Positions 32,853 to 44,637 of a stretch of DNA of 64,000 nucleotides are shown here, piece by piece. The stretch comes from Micromussa lordhowensis (taxonomy: Eukaryota; Cnidaria; Anthozoa; Scleractinia; Lobophylliidae), in NCBI GenBank assembly GCA_964020085.1, contig OZ026598.1:21453129-21517128 (forward strand), written 5' to 3'. The notes below the pieces were generated by a model. That model did not search any database and was not told the DNA's origin. It worked only from the letters and a program-made list of their open reading frames with translations. Position numbers and translations under genes: made by a program. How positions within the stretch are numbered: position 1 is the first letter of the stretch; each line of letters begins with the position of its first letter.

Positions 32853-35121
32853 TAAATGTCCGAATTCGATTATCAGGGAGTATCTATCTGTGAAGTAATG
32901 CCACTACAGAAGCTGGAGTTCAACCCCTGCATTGAGGACTGTGCCTCTAAATTCAAAGGTCTTTTTGCCAGAGTAGGACCAGTTGGAAGTACTCGACCTT
33001 AGCAAGGGCTATTGGAATTTACGATATGCTGTTATCTTGTTGTTCCTAGGTTTAGTACGGGCACATTGAACTTTATTTGGTTATAATAGGAAAGTTGTTT
33101 ATTTTAAACGGGCACTTGATAGCATATTTTATTAGGTCAATGTCAACCCTAGCACTTCTTTGGCGTGAAAAGCGTCTTTGGCCTGAAAAACGTGTGCGCC
33201 CTAGAGAAAGTTGGCACCGTACTTAAGTAAGCTATGAATTACTTGTTTGATGAATATTATGCCTCGCGCTAATCTGGACATTAATTTGTACACATCATTT
33301 GCTCTATTTTGTAGGGAGCTATTTTCCCCATCGTTCGCTGTTCGGACGTTTGCAAATGATGGCTCTGAAGAGATGCAAGAGGTGCAGTTATCAAATATAA
33401 TATAATGTCTACCGTTAATCATTGGAAACTAATTAAGGCAGACTAAGATTGACCAATTATATATGCATATCACCATAGTGATATGCATAATACACCTTTC
33501 CCACATTCCAACGAAAAGTGGCGCCGAGTTGCGATCATAGGGGGTGAAAATACAGGCAATTGCGTTAAAAATGAAATGTCCTCCCAGCCTTACTGTGGTG
33601 CTATTGTTCCTACAGACTGAAGAGGGATGCGAGAAAGGTCTTTCATTTTCTCTCACAATGACTGATAAAATTCGTTTTGAGAGAATCTTATGTTAAGAAA
33701 TTAGCAGTTAACCGCCATATTTTATGCTGACGTGATAATTTGATATCCATAGGAATTTGAAGCAGCTCAATTGTACTGACGGGAATTTTGATTGCTCTTT
33801 AACACAATTTTTTTGCACCTCCCTTTCAGGGTGTTTCGGACCACTGTCATTATCAGGGAAACATTCGTGGCTTGAAGGATTCTAGTGTTGTCCTTAGCAC
33901 GTGTTCAGGATTAAGGTAAGATCTTTCTTCTGATTTCTGATTGTTATTTGTTTGGAGACGAAAAGCAGTTTTTGGTTTGTCATAAAACGGTATCTGTTTC
34001 TAAATAGTTAATAAAAAATGGAAGAGTAAAGCAAATCAGAAGCAAAAAAAAGAACAAACCAAAAACAACAACAGCAGCAACTAAACAAAACGACACAAAT
34101 CTAAACAAACCAACCGACAAACAAATGAACAGAACAGAGAAACAAACAAACTGAACCTCGCGCTTTTGATCGTTCAAGTTACCAAATTAATTATTTACAT
34201 TAATTAAAAATCTTTCCTGGTTGTTCGCAAACATAGCATCGTCGACGTTATTTCCAAATTAAAATGATGTTTTCTTTGAGCTGATGATCCAAATGTAACG
34301 CAAGATTAATTCCATAATTATCATGATTATACAGGTCATTAGGTGTTTTTTACTATTTTGCTACTTTCGCGGAGCTTCTGCGTTTTAAGGCGCGCGAGTG
34401 TGGCCCCATATGTAAGGAAATTTGGCTACCCATCGAGCTATAAAGATCTGGTTGTCACATGAGTGTCCGCACGTACAACCGTCTTTCAAGCTTTTATGGT
34501 CTTGATACATTCATAGCACAGAAAATTACCTGTTTTGGCCCGAAAATGGAAAGAAGAAACAAGAAACAATGTTTAAGAGGCATCGAAGCGGAAAATCATG
34601 CAGAAGAGAGTCATAAAAACCTCACTGGAAAGTTTATCTTTCCTTCGATGGCGCAAAGACATAGCATTCGATGCGCTGTGGACTAAAGATCGCGGATTTA
34701 AGGCAGCTTTCCTGACTACAGAAATCAAAATGGTTTTGTACAGTGTTGTTTCAAAGTTGGATTCGGTTTGCATTGCTTATTGATGAATTTATTTAAAGGT
34801 TATCGTGTCGAGCAAATGATTAGTATTTTATGGGAGCTCCGCTTTTACGCTTGGCTAAATGTATATGTTACAAAAATATTGCTTTGTTCTTAACAGGGGG
34901 ATTATAGATGATGGTAAAGATACATTTTACATTACACCTGAGACTGGACACGAAGTAAGTTTGATGATCTGATAATTTCGCAACAAATTGGGCAATTGCC
35001 AGCAATCACGAGTATTTGTCTTGTTGGGCTGATACTTTACTTTAAGGATCTTGAAGGTAGGTGCCTAACTCTGGGAAGAGGCGAGGGAGGGGAGGGTTAA
35101 AGGGTCATGAATCAGAGGTAT

Positions 35122-35148
35122 AACAACAACAACAACAACAACAACAAC
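35122..35148. repeat. (AAC)9 microsatellite at a LINE 3' end
   Basis: Nine AAC units. On the minus strand the sequence leading to them reads ...AATAAAGCTAGTTGTTGTTG, the form of a CR1/L2-type LINE 3' end with a GTT tail. The LINE-derived part may extend to about 35320. Lies in an ADAM intron. Confidence 0.6.
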
Positions 35149-37362
35149 TAGCTTTATTTGCATGACCATAAAATACATACGTTGTAGAGTGTTGCAAAAG
35201 GTTTTTTAAACTAAAACTGAAACAATAATGATAATCATGAACATGTAATAAGGTTATGATATAGCAATCAAGTTGCAAGATATCTAGTGAAGATGATATA
35301 AACCATAAACGATACGACATAGTAGTTTCCTGGAAAACTTGCGAAGTAATTTAATTTGCATTTTTGCGGACCTCGCGTTCACCAACTATTATATCGCAAA
35401 CTTCGGCATATCTCGAAGCTCTTAGCCTGCAGTTTTTATTTTGTATTTTTCGTAACTACCTTAAGGAAGGCATGGCCAGTTTCTATGTTTTTCTGAATAA
35501 CATCTTGAGGCACCACTTTGGGCAGCTTCCTTGGGATTATCAGATGCCAGGAGGAAAAATCTTGAATATTCATGATCATGTGCATGCTGTTTCAGTCTTC
35601 CAATAATTCATTTAACCTTTGATTGTATATACTATCCTCCACGCCCCAAGGAACAATGAGTCCACTTTTGAATCACCTCTTATGTTTCCTAATTATTTTA
35701 CTTTTATCATGTTTCGTATTTTGGAGGTATCTTTTAGTTAAATTTTACTTTTATTTTTAATGAAATTGTTGTACTTTACCCCCAGAGCACTGGTGCTCAC
35801 AGAGTTTTTCAAGCCAAGGAAGAAGACTTTAATCACATTCTCGATACTTGCGGTAAGAAAAACGTTAATTACAATACAAAGTACAAGATATCTTACCAAG
35901 CTGTTTGGTTGGGGTTTGATCTCAGCCATTTTGGGACAACTGGTCATTCAAGTCTAAAAATACTTTATGTTGACCCTGTTTCTTACATCATTTTTTGACC
36001 TGTGGAATGTTTCAGTGTTTCTATCTATTGACAGGAGATCCCAACAAATTTTCTCAAGCATTTTCTTGGGGAAAACGTTGTTTGTTTTTTTATAAACATT
36101 AACATCTAAACCTGGAGGAGGCTGGTCTGGACAGCCGAAATATTGTTTTAAATATATCACTGATTCCACTTTGTTTTCCGATTTTATCAGGAAACAAAGA
36201 TACACAAGCAGATTTTCACCCTTCCAAGGAAAACTCCGGAACATTTTCCAGGGTACTTTATCAGTGCCACATCAGAGAAATGCTTTTGTGATATTTTCTT
36301 GTCTATAGGCTTTTACTATATCTCTCAGTTACTACGCGCGCTGTGATTGGTCAATTTAGTGGGCCGTCTTCTACTGTTCGATCCGCTACAATTTAGAGCT
36401 GTTTTTGTTGCCAAATTGTTTCGTGATTTATTACCAATTGTTCTAAACTTTAAACTGAGTATTAAACTTGCTAACAACAATTTTTAACTGATTCGATTTG
36501 CTTACGTCGTGCATCAGAAATTCGAAACCGTTCCGCCTGAATAAAAATTGTTTCCAAACCTGTCAGACACAGTACAGATATAATTAAGACGGATTCCGCT
36601 CAAGGTTCGAGCAATAAGCGCAAAAATTATTGACTAAAAATGTACTCATGGCACGGTAACTTTTTTAACACTGTTAAACGCATCTCACTGTAATTCATTT
36701 CTCTAGGTGACCCCGCAATTAAATCTCCAATCACTCTCGAGGAAATTAATGTAAAACCTTGTAAGAATGCTTAATGCGAGTGTAATTCTGTTTTCAACTA
36801 ATGCGAAATGTCCGTTTTAACTGAAGATAACTTGAAGTTCATTTTTCCCTCGCGGGGTCAGCTTGAGAACTTAAATCTCAATAAGACCTTCTTACCTTTA
36901 TCCAAAATATTACCATGCAAAGAGGGTTTTTTGGTAACTTAATTTTTGCCATTATTGCTCGAATGTTGTGCGGAAATCGTCTTAATATGTTACTTTCCTC
37001 GTCTTCTCGATCAATAGTGTAAGTTATGGATCCTCTTCTTCCCATTCGGTTTATCAATTTATTTTTTCCCTCTAAGACAGAAATATAATGAAAAAGTGGA
37101 CGCTTGGACACCGTGAATTTACTTAATCACATGACTGTATAATTTCCACTTCTGTAGACATAAATCCTAACTGCATGTAAAATTCCCGTAACATTCTGTA
37201 CTATATTTGCTAGGTGGATAAAACTATTGTCAAATTTGAAGATGCGATGACCAATTTTGCCACTAATTAATGATTGTTTTCTTTCAGATGCGACGCAGCA
37301 TATCAAATATGGATTCCTTCTACAAACCATACTTGACAACAGACGAGACTCGCTATAACGAG

Positions 37363-37749
37363 CTTTTGTTTGTAGTGGATTTTAGAATGGTTAGTGATGG
37401 GAAACTTACTTAGATTAAGCACTCATAAATAATGATGACGATTTGTCCCTTAGCTCTGGCTGGAGCATAGGCCATTGACCACTTCCGTTCTCCATCGGCT
37501 TCTGCCCTAAGCAAGCCTTCCTAGCATGCTCCAGGTGTGGCCCCACTTCTTCATTTTAGACTCCACACCCCTTCTCCAGGAGTTTCTTGGGAGACCCCTC
37601 TTCCTCTTCCCCTGAGGGTTCCATCGTAGTGCCTGTCGGGTGATGTCGCGCGCTAGCAGGTTTCCTAAAGGTGTGACCTATCGACCTCTACTTTTTCCTT
37701 TTGTTTGTAGTGGATTTTCGAATGTTTAGTATTGGGAAACTTATTTAAA
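37363..37749. repeat. 52-bp direct repeats flanking a LINE fragment
   Basis: 37363-37414 (the last bases of ADAM exon 9, its donor and early intron, from CTTTTGTTTGTAGTGGATTT) recurs with several mismatches at 37698-37749. The RTE fragment lies exactly between them, so this looks like a long target-site duplication. The second copy is a decoy half-exon without a matching acceptor. Confidence 0.7.
37436..37690 (-). pseudogene. RTE-type LINE, C-terminal fragment
   Basis: The minus-strand reading resembles the end of RTE-class reverse transcriptase proteins: DITRQALRWNPQGKRKRG, LPRNSWRRGVESKMKKWG, a stop, then SRWRTEVVNGLCS. This is the widely conserved W-R-R ... W ... LCS tail. One internal stop and the lack of the rest show it is a dead 5'-truncated copy. 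TCATCATTATT follows, like a degenerate RTE tail. Confidence 0.75.
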
Positions 37750-38709
37750 TAAATCTTTTATAATTAATAATTTCCAACAATTTAATTAATAATTAATAAT
37801 CGATTCTTATTATGTAGTTTGTTTGTCCTAACCAGTTTGGCATAAATATAGTGTATTTTGGAATTCTAGCAATAAGAAAATAAATACTTCCAGGTGTAGT
37901 TTTCTTTCTATTCTAGACGGTAACGATGCTCTTAAACTCCGATATATTTTTTTGGGAATATTTTGAAAATAGCCCTTTTTGGCAAAACGTTAATCATGAT
38001 AACTTCCTTCGTTCCAACCTGTGTCTACTTCGTAAAGAAGTGTGTTGAACCAAATTAAAGTTGGATTATATTTTGAAATGATTGTTGTTATATCTACATA
38101 TATGAATATAACGAATTTCTTCTAAAGCGACGAGTCCGTAGCACGAGTTTTATTGTTGACGAGTATTTTGGCGCCGCATTTTGATTTATATTTTGACTTT
38201 TTAACTAGTAAGTATTAAGGATACTCGAGTAAATTAATTAATTGTTCTACATTTAACTTGAAAATCGCCTGAAAAATATTTACTATTTTACTTTCACTTG
38301 CCACGCAGTACAAGGCATACAACAATGACACCAACGTCATTAAAGACCGAGTGATGGCTTTAGCGAATGCTGTTGATGCGGTAAGTAATGTCGGACAACC
38401 AAATATCAAGCCAAGGCATGATGTTATTTATGTCTATAAATTGACCTTTTGTAGTCAAGGAGCATATTTGTTAATCCGATGGTGGTCTGTCATGTGACAA
38501 CAGCCAATCATGTTGAAGAGAGTTGTCTGTCCATGAGTATAAAGGACTGATCGCATTCTCGAATATTTCCTGTTGCTTTCACCATCACCGCGAGTATAGA
38601 GCTCCCGAATTCAGTTCAGCACAATGTATCAGCATAAGCACCAATTAGTATAGCGTCAATATTTACTTTGTTATTTAATTGACGCCTGTACCACCCGTAA
38701 CGTTGGCCT

Positions 38710-38935
38710 TTGTTCACTTCTGACGTCACCGCCTTTGACCAAAATTGGCATCACTTACACTCAAATTCTAGAGGAGGAAAAGATCTTTTCAATGATACCC
38801 AGATCGGAGTGATTGATCAGTCAATTGAGCGTGAAATATGTACGAAAATGCTTAAAAATGTTGGTGAAAACCCGGAGCAAAACTTCCCTCTACTACACTT
38901 GGCTACTAAGTGGTAAGAATTTCCCGTCTCGATGA
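38710..38935. other. Intronic, unrecognised open stretch
   Basis: A 68-codon plus-strand frame (38710-38916) lies in the ADAM intron between exons 10 and 11. It has no ADAM-like motif and would not fit the protein, so it is taken as an unrecognised dispersed repeat. Confidence 0.3.
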
Positions 38936-39430
38936 TGCTTTCTCGGGAATTCTGAACTGGAAGTAAGCAAAGTAGTAAGTCAACAATTGCAGCAAAAGGA
39001 TGAAAAAAGGAGAAAAAGGAAAGGCGAAAACAAAGATGAAAAAATCCCGAAGAATTTGGATTTCTGTGTATGCCCGAGCGAAAATCTCACAAAACGCGAT
39101 GCTCGTGGAGAGAAAGGCATGCGATCTTGTTGCAAATACCTTTTCGAGTAGATTGGAGCTAATTTAGTTCATGTCCAGGTTAAAATTGTCCAAATTGTTC
39201 CAAAAAATATCTGTGTCAATGGGTTAAGCCTCGGATTTACAAGCATAATAAAACGCCCACCGGGGTACAAGGAATGGGCGATTGGAAACCCCTTAGGTTT
39301 TCGCTTTTTAAAAAAGATACCTTAAAATGACTTTGCAGTTAGTATATAGTTATCAGCAGCTTGCTCTATAGGATGAGATGTTTGTTGTTGATTAAGACGT
39401 CATAACATCCACCATTTGGTTTCTCTGTTG

Positions 39431-39447
39431 AAAAAAAAAAAAAAAAT
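39431..39447. repeat. Poly-A run
   Basis: About 17 A residues in an ADAM intron. No retroposon body was recognised beside it. Confidence 0.7.
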
Positions 39448-40536
39448 TGATAATGCGGAGTATAAAAAATGCGAAGTCTGCAATGATACTCTGTTAAGAG
39501 GATAGTAAATTTATCCGGTTATAATTCTTGGTCAGCCTGCGGTGATAGATATTCATATTGTTGTAGAACATTTGTGATGATTGGGAAGGATCCATATGTG
39601 TACAGTAACAGTAAACCGACAAGCCGATGATAAAAAGTGCAATTGCAATTGGGCAAAAATGCACTGGCCATACGTCGGATTGGCTTTCAAAGTCTGGCCA
39701 ATTTAGGCAATACGATTCATATTTCGAGAGTCCCATTAAATTCACACTATTGTTATTAGTATTATTAGTGTTGTTCCTTTAGTCCATCAATTTTCCCTTT
39801 GTCCATCAAAGTTCGTGTCAGCTATCGCCAATGCTAACAATTAATGATAATAGCATTTAAGCTAACTTCAGAAACAAACATTTCCTTCTCGTAAGGATGC
39901 CGAATACCTGTGATTTCTTCTTATTTCTCCTCGGTGAAGATTTATCAACGAATAAACATCAGAGTAGTTACGACAGCACTGGAAATCTGGACAAATGGTG
40001 ATCCTTACGAACGCAATTCTTTGGGAGGACCTGACTTGGGATTGTTTAACAAATATCGAGTAGAATTGAAGAGAAAGATTCCTCACGACAACGCGCAGTT
40101 ACTAAGGTAAGAAATTACTGCTTTTCTTCGTTGCACTTTTGCAGAACCAAAATCAAGACCAGCAGATAATATCTGGTAGTTCCATAAATTCGTTTAAGCC
40201 AATAAAAGTTAAGTCTTTAAGCATTGCTTTATGTACGTCAAATCTTGATATAACATCAAGGTCAAGAGCCCTCTCACTAAAATTTGTAAACATCGTTACT
40301 AATATTTTTTGTTACTGAATCAGCAAATGTGACCGGATATGCAAAAAACTTTCAATCGCAGTATAAGCGCGAAAAAAGACTTTAATACATATCGCTAAAT
40401 AGGGTTGATTAATGTTCGCTTTTATAAATTCAAGAGGCCTTTGCCACTATTTTCATCAACTGCAAATGTTGCTACGAATGGTGAAGTGACGTTTACTTGA
40501 GTTAGCGTGCTTTGAATGTGTTGTAGTTATACCATG

Positions 40537-40556
40537 CTCTCTCTCTCTCTCTCTCT
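40537..40556. repeat. (CT)n microsatellite
   Basis: About ten CT units, some 85 bases upstream of ADAM exon 12. Confidence 0.9.
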
Positions 40557-41344
40557 TCACTGAGAGATGCCGTGGCCCATCGGAGTCATGTACCATCGGT
40601 TTAAATGATTAATTAACATTTTTGCAATATTTTCGTTTCAGTGCATGGGGTTGGTCAGATTGTGCAGGAATGGCTTATGTATTTGGAATGTGTGGTTCTG
40701 TCTCATCTGGGGTTAACCATGTAAGTTAACAATGTAACTAACTGCAGTGTAACTTTGAAATATATCATTAGCTGATTTTAGTTGAAAAGAAATCAAAGTC
40801 GACATGATTGATTTTGTATTACCTCTGATTGGTTGGGAAGTGACGCTAGCTTTTTCTGAGCCAATCATTAAGCGTAGTTATCTAGCAACGATGCAAATCA
40901 TCAAGCTACCTCAGACACTCAAGTAACAGCCGTTGCTGAATATCAACTTTTTGACACTAAATATATACTTTTTAAATGTAAAGTGTGTAATTAATTTGTC
41001 ACTTTATAAGAACATTTCTGAAAATTTGACTGAAAGTCACGTACTTATTTTTGACTGCTGTCTCTTGTAGTGGGACTTTGGAAGTATCATTGGTCCTTAC
41101 GTTGTCGTTGCTCATGAAATGGGTCACAACTTCGGATTTAGCCATGACACAGGTGAAGAAGCTAGACGATAACACGTTTTTCCCCACAATATAGTAAGAT
41201 CAGAGGCCTGGAACTTTACTTGTCCTGAGTTTCCACAGGGAAAAGGCTAAAGTGCGACGATTTACACCATGCCTCTTATTTTATGCCACCTTCATCTTTC
41301 CTGTGGCAATGTGCGTTATTATTAGTGGTCAAATAAATATTATA

Positions 41345-41526
41345 TAGACCCTATTCATAAATGGCTGCCAATTTAAATTTTGTTGTGTATGCATTTAAAT
41401 TAGCCCAACTAACCTCGTTTGAGAGTACAAATTCTTTTGAATTATCAACTCAAATCGAGATAGTTGGGCTAATTTTATTACTAACAAAATATTTTTTAAT
41501 TGGCAGCCGTTTGTGAATAAGGTCTA
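41345..41526. mobile_element. 182-bp MITE in an ADAM intron
   Basis: The ends TAGACCCTATTCATAAATGG and the inverse of CCGTTTGTGAATAAGGTCTA pair, and a second nested pair (TTAGCCCAACTA/TAGTTGGGCTAA) makes the whole unit fold back. The flanking target is probably TA. It sits between the catalytic-site exon and the Met-turn exon. Confidence 0.75.
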
Positions 41527-43232
41527 TTAATTTACCATATTGTCGTTCTCTAATTAGTGGTGTTATGATGTTTATCTATTTGGTATTTTTAGGATCCTGC
41601 AAGTGTCTAACTCCAAGAGGATGCATCATGGGCGGACACAAGTAAGTAACAACATGAAAAAATAAATGAACATAGAAATACTGGAAACATGAAGGTTCGT
41701 TCTATTCCAATAAAAGTAGAATGTCAACATTTTAAGGGTTTAAAGGACGACAGTCTATTTTAAATTCATTATAAATATGTTAACTATGAGAGCCAAAACT
41801 GCTAAAAAAGTAACGATGGTTAATTATTTATTTGCGACCTTGTATCTTGTATAAGAATTGCATACCACTAAAATTGCTTCGATATAATAGTTAACAATAT
41901 AATTTGTTCACAGGACTAGACTTCCAGGATTTTCTAACTGCAGTATGAACTCACTAAAAAGACTCAATGATTGGTGTTTGTATAACGTGCCGACTAAGGT
42001 ATCTTAACTAAGTAATATCCTCAAATTCTAAGTGTATTGTGTGTATGTAAGCTATTACCTCAGAATGTACATTTATGCTTTTTGTTCATATATTAAAAAA
42101 CTCGGAACTCTAATGACTTTTCGCTATTAGCAAACGCTAAAAGTTTTTTACTCTATAATTCTCTAGAAAATAGCGCAAAAAAATACGCGCCCTGATTGGT
42201 TAATATAACTCCATAGAAACACAGAACTAGCACAAGTTGTTGACGTAATGATGGCGCAAACTTTGCATTTTCATAATCAAAGTAAACAGGTTGTTTTCTT
42301 TAGTTTTAGTCGCGGTACTTTCTAAAAGAAACAGAAAACATGTTCTCCGGGTTCTATGGAGTTTACAGAAACACTCGTGAAAGTTCGGGAGAACTCGAAA
42401 AAGCTGTGTTCTATAAATCGCATTGAATAACAAAATCACTGCTTTTTATTATAGCCTATAAGAAGTGTTTGTGGGAACGGAATACGTGAAGAAGAAGAGG
42501 AATGCGACTGCGGTACTCCTGAGGTTTGTTTACTTGAAGCAAACGTCCTGGCAATTCGAACCAAGTTTTTCTTGCATGGGTGTCACAAAAGAAAGCGCCC
42601 CGTGCTCAACAAAAATGACTCGAGAATAACCCTATTTGCACCAAATTACGGTGTTATCATATTTCTGAACATCTTGCTGCCTCATGCTGGCTTAGCGACA
42701 GCGCAAGAAATTGCTCGAACAGTAGTGATGTAAGTGAAATGTCCCTACAAGTAAAGCTGAGAAGACATATAGGTAAAGGTAAGGTATTGCAACCCTACCA
42801 TTTAGGTTCCTCTCCCATTCAGCACTAAAGTAACTTAACTTCTGGAAGAATGTTTACGCAAAACGAGTATCCCTAAGGTTAAAATTAATTATGTAATTTA
42901 GTAATATAGTCAAGCAATATTGACCAAACCCGGTTACTCTTTCGTCTTAGATGAATCAAGGAGAGAGCGAGTTACCAGAAAGCCATGTCTTCATAGGCTG
43001 CTTTTTCTCTTCAATAGCAAGTACTTGGTCTGACAATATAGTTGTTATTATAGTTAAGAAGGTTTATTTTGTTGTCCTCAGATATGTATGACTAAAGATC
43101 CCTGTTGTGAACCCCATCAATGTGTTCTCAAAACGGAATCACAATGCAGTGACCTACATCACGTGTGTTGCAAGAACTGCTTGGTAAGATAGTAATTTAC
43201 AAAATTAACTGTACTGAGAAAGAAAATAACAA

Positions 43233-43515
43233 ACATAAGCACAAGTGTAAGTATGGCCTTACTGAGGAAGCCCACGACACAAGCAACAGCACAAGCAGTG
43301 CAAAAGTTTTGTGTTTGTTCTTGTGCTTATGTCAAGTAAGAAAGCACGTCTGCAAGCATGATCTTGAACATAAGCGAACTTCCGCCTTGTTGTTTCACTG
43401 TATCTACGAGGTACGTAACAGAAAATAAGGAAATAATCCACGCTGTACATTCCTATGTGATATCCTTGTGTTGCTGGAGTCCTCACTATCGTTACGCTTA
43501 TGCTTTTGCTTATGT
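43233..43515. mobile_element. Fold-back element with ACATAAGCA ends
   Basis: Left end ACATAAGCACAAGTGTAAG and right end CTTATGCTTTTGCTTATGT are inverted repeats; internal CTTGTGCTTATG and CATAAGCG repeat the theme. It fills the last intron of ADAM copy 1 and ends about 65 bases before the duplication joint. Confidence 0.6.
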
Positions 43516-43580
43516 CGTAGTGAAACTGACCAGGCTTAAATTTCCCATAACCTTCGTTGTTTTGCTAACTCTGCACATCC
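43516..43580. other. Intron remnant up to the duplication joint
   Basis: The last single-copy bases before CCGTTCAGG at 43581, where the sequence returns to the equivalent of 12662. A plus-strand open frame running across this joint (43358-43732) is an accident of the fusion. Confidence 0.7.
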
Positions 43581-44637
43581 CCGTTCAGGAGTTCTGTGAT
43601 TGTAAGTCGGACTACACCGAGACACTTTACTCCACCCTCTGTCGACCAATTCCCAAGAGTACAAACTATTGGTTTTGGCCTGTTGCACTAAAAACTTTAC
43701 GTTTTAATAATGGCTCTGTACTTGACATTTAAACCCCCTTTTCTACCTTGGATAAAGCGTCAAATACTTGAAGATTGTTTTCTACTTCTATTAAGCGGGA
43801 AGCCTCCTCCTTGTATCGTTTTAAAAACCTATTTTGTTGAACATTTGGTAGAACTGTTTAACATTCAGCAAAAACAGTCCCCTTCGTCTAGGTTTATTTG
43901 CCTTTTTCCTGGTTTTACGGTCGTGACGAAACGATTGTTTTCCACCCTCCACGTTTTTGTTACATTGGGTACGATTTGTCTTCTTTTTTGTTTAAATTTT
44001 GGATTTCAAATGATTCGTGAACGGGATGCTCCCTTCCCTGGGCCTTATCTTGGTGGTATACTGGAAGTCCTGCTACTGGGCTACGCGAGTCTAGGAGCTG
44101 CTTGTTTTGACCTTCTAAGATGTGTTCCCATTGGGTCTCAGCGGCGACTATTTCACGACGGTAAGGTGGTTTGCTACGCGTGTGGTGGCAATACGTCTTG
44201 ATTGCATTTGTTGTCACCTTCATTATCTCCTTTGGATTTGTGTTGTTTTGGGGTGCACTGAAGTTGTACAGAAAAGAGCTCTCTGTCAAAAATTTCTTGC
44301 TTGCTTGTATCCTTCCTGTGCCATTCCTAATTCACTAGATAATCGTGGCTATTCTGGGGAATTCAAATGATGGGCCCTCTTCCCAGCTCTTGACGGCATC
44401 AATAGAAAAGGTCCTTAACGAACCTTTTAAAAGACCTGTGGATGGCAAGGGAGGTTCTTTGAATTGGGAAAGCATTCTGATTGGTCGTCGCTTGGTGTTA
44501 ATCATTACGAAAGCGGTCATCAGTGACCCGTTCTCTCGAAACAATTTCTCTGTTATCTCTTATTGTATTGGGTATGGTAAACCTGTTTCCTGCCTCGTTC
44601 CTTTCCTTGGCCGTTTCATCCACCGGTCCGTGTGATT
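43581..44637 (+). pseudogene. C-terminal fragment of the beta-helix/membrane gene, copy 2
   Basis: Repeats 12662-13710 and then stops: from GTCCGTGTG at 44637 it jumps to ATTCCTTGCGG, deleting about 278 bases including the last membrane segment and stop. It keeps the parental TTTTTTGTTTAAATTT at 43984, where copy 1 has lost bases, so the two copies have changed independently since they separated. Confidence 0.9.

Larger units (their letters stand above)
30927..43183 (+). pseudogene. ADAM (M12B) metalloprotease gene, copy 1: frameshifted and 3'-truncated
   Basis: Seventeen phase-consistent GT-AG exons: 30927-31008 (signal peptide), 31757-31845, 32082-32153, 33315-33381, 33830-33915 (pro-domain [16 protein letters not shown]), 34897-34954, 35786-35852, 36707-36750, 37288-37389 (LLFVVDFRM), 38309-38380, 39940-40106 (ALEIWTNGD), 40642-40720, 41071-41152 (HEMGHNFGFSHD zinc site), 41593-41641 (CIM Met-turn), 41914-41998, 42455-42523 and 43082-43183 (disintegrin start: CGNGIREEEEECDCG, CCKNC). 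Reprolysin ADAMs are membrane sheddases with pro, protease, disintegrin, cysteine-rich, transmembrane and tail parts; the parts after the early disintegrin region are absent. Exon 3 lacks five bases present in copy 2, shifting the frame to a stop in exon 4, and the duplication joint at 43580 removes the 3' exons. The catalytic residues remain intact, so loss of function looks recent. Confidence 0.85.
12662..43580. repeat. Younger 30.9-kb tandem duplication, first copy
   Basis: From CCGTTCAGG at 12662 the sequence is repeated, almost base for base, from 43581 to the end of the window; 64000 corresponds to 33346. Differences are scattered single bases and small indels. The larger ones are a deletion of about 278 bases in the second copy next to 44637, 8-bp repeat-number changes, and a 5-base difference in ADAM exon 3. 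The unit ends in an ADAM intron, so the first copy of that gene loses its 3' exons. Confidence 0.9.

Noticed and set aside
34573..34783. Overlapping open frames in an ADAM intron
   Set aside because: They lie between pro-domain exons and match nothing in ADAM proteins; the flanking exons splice in phase without them.
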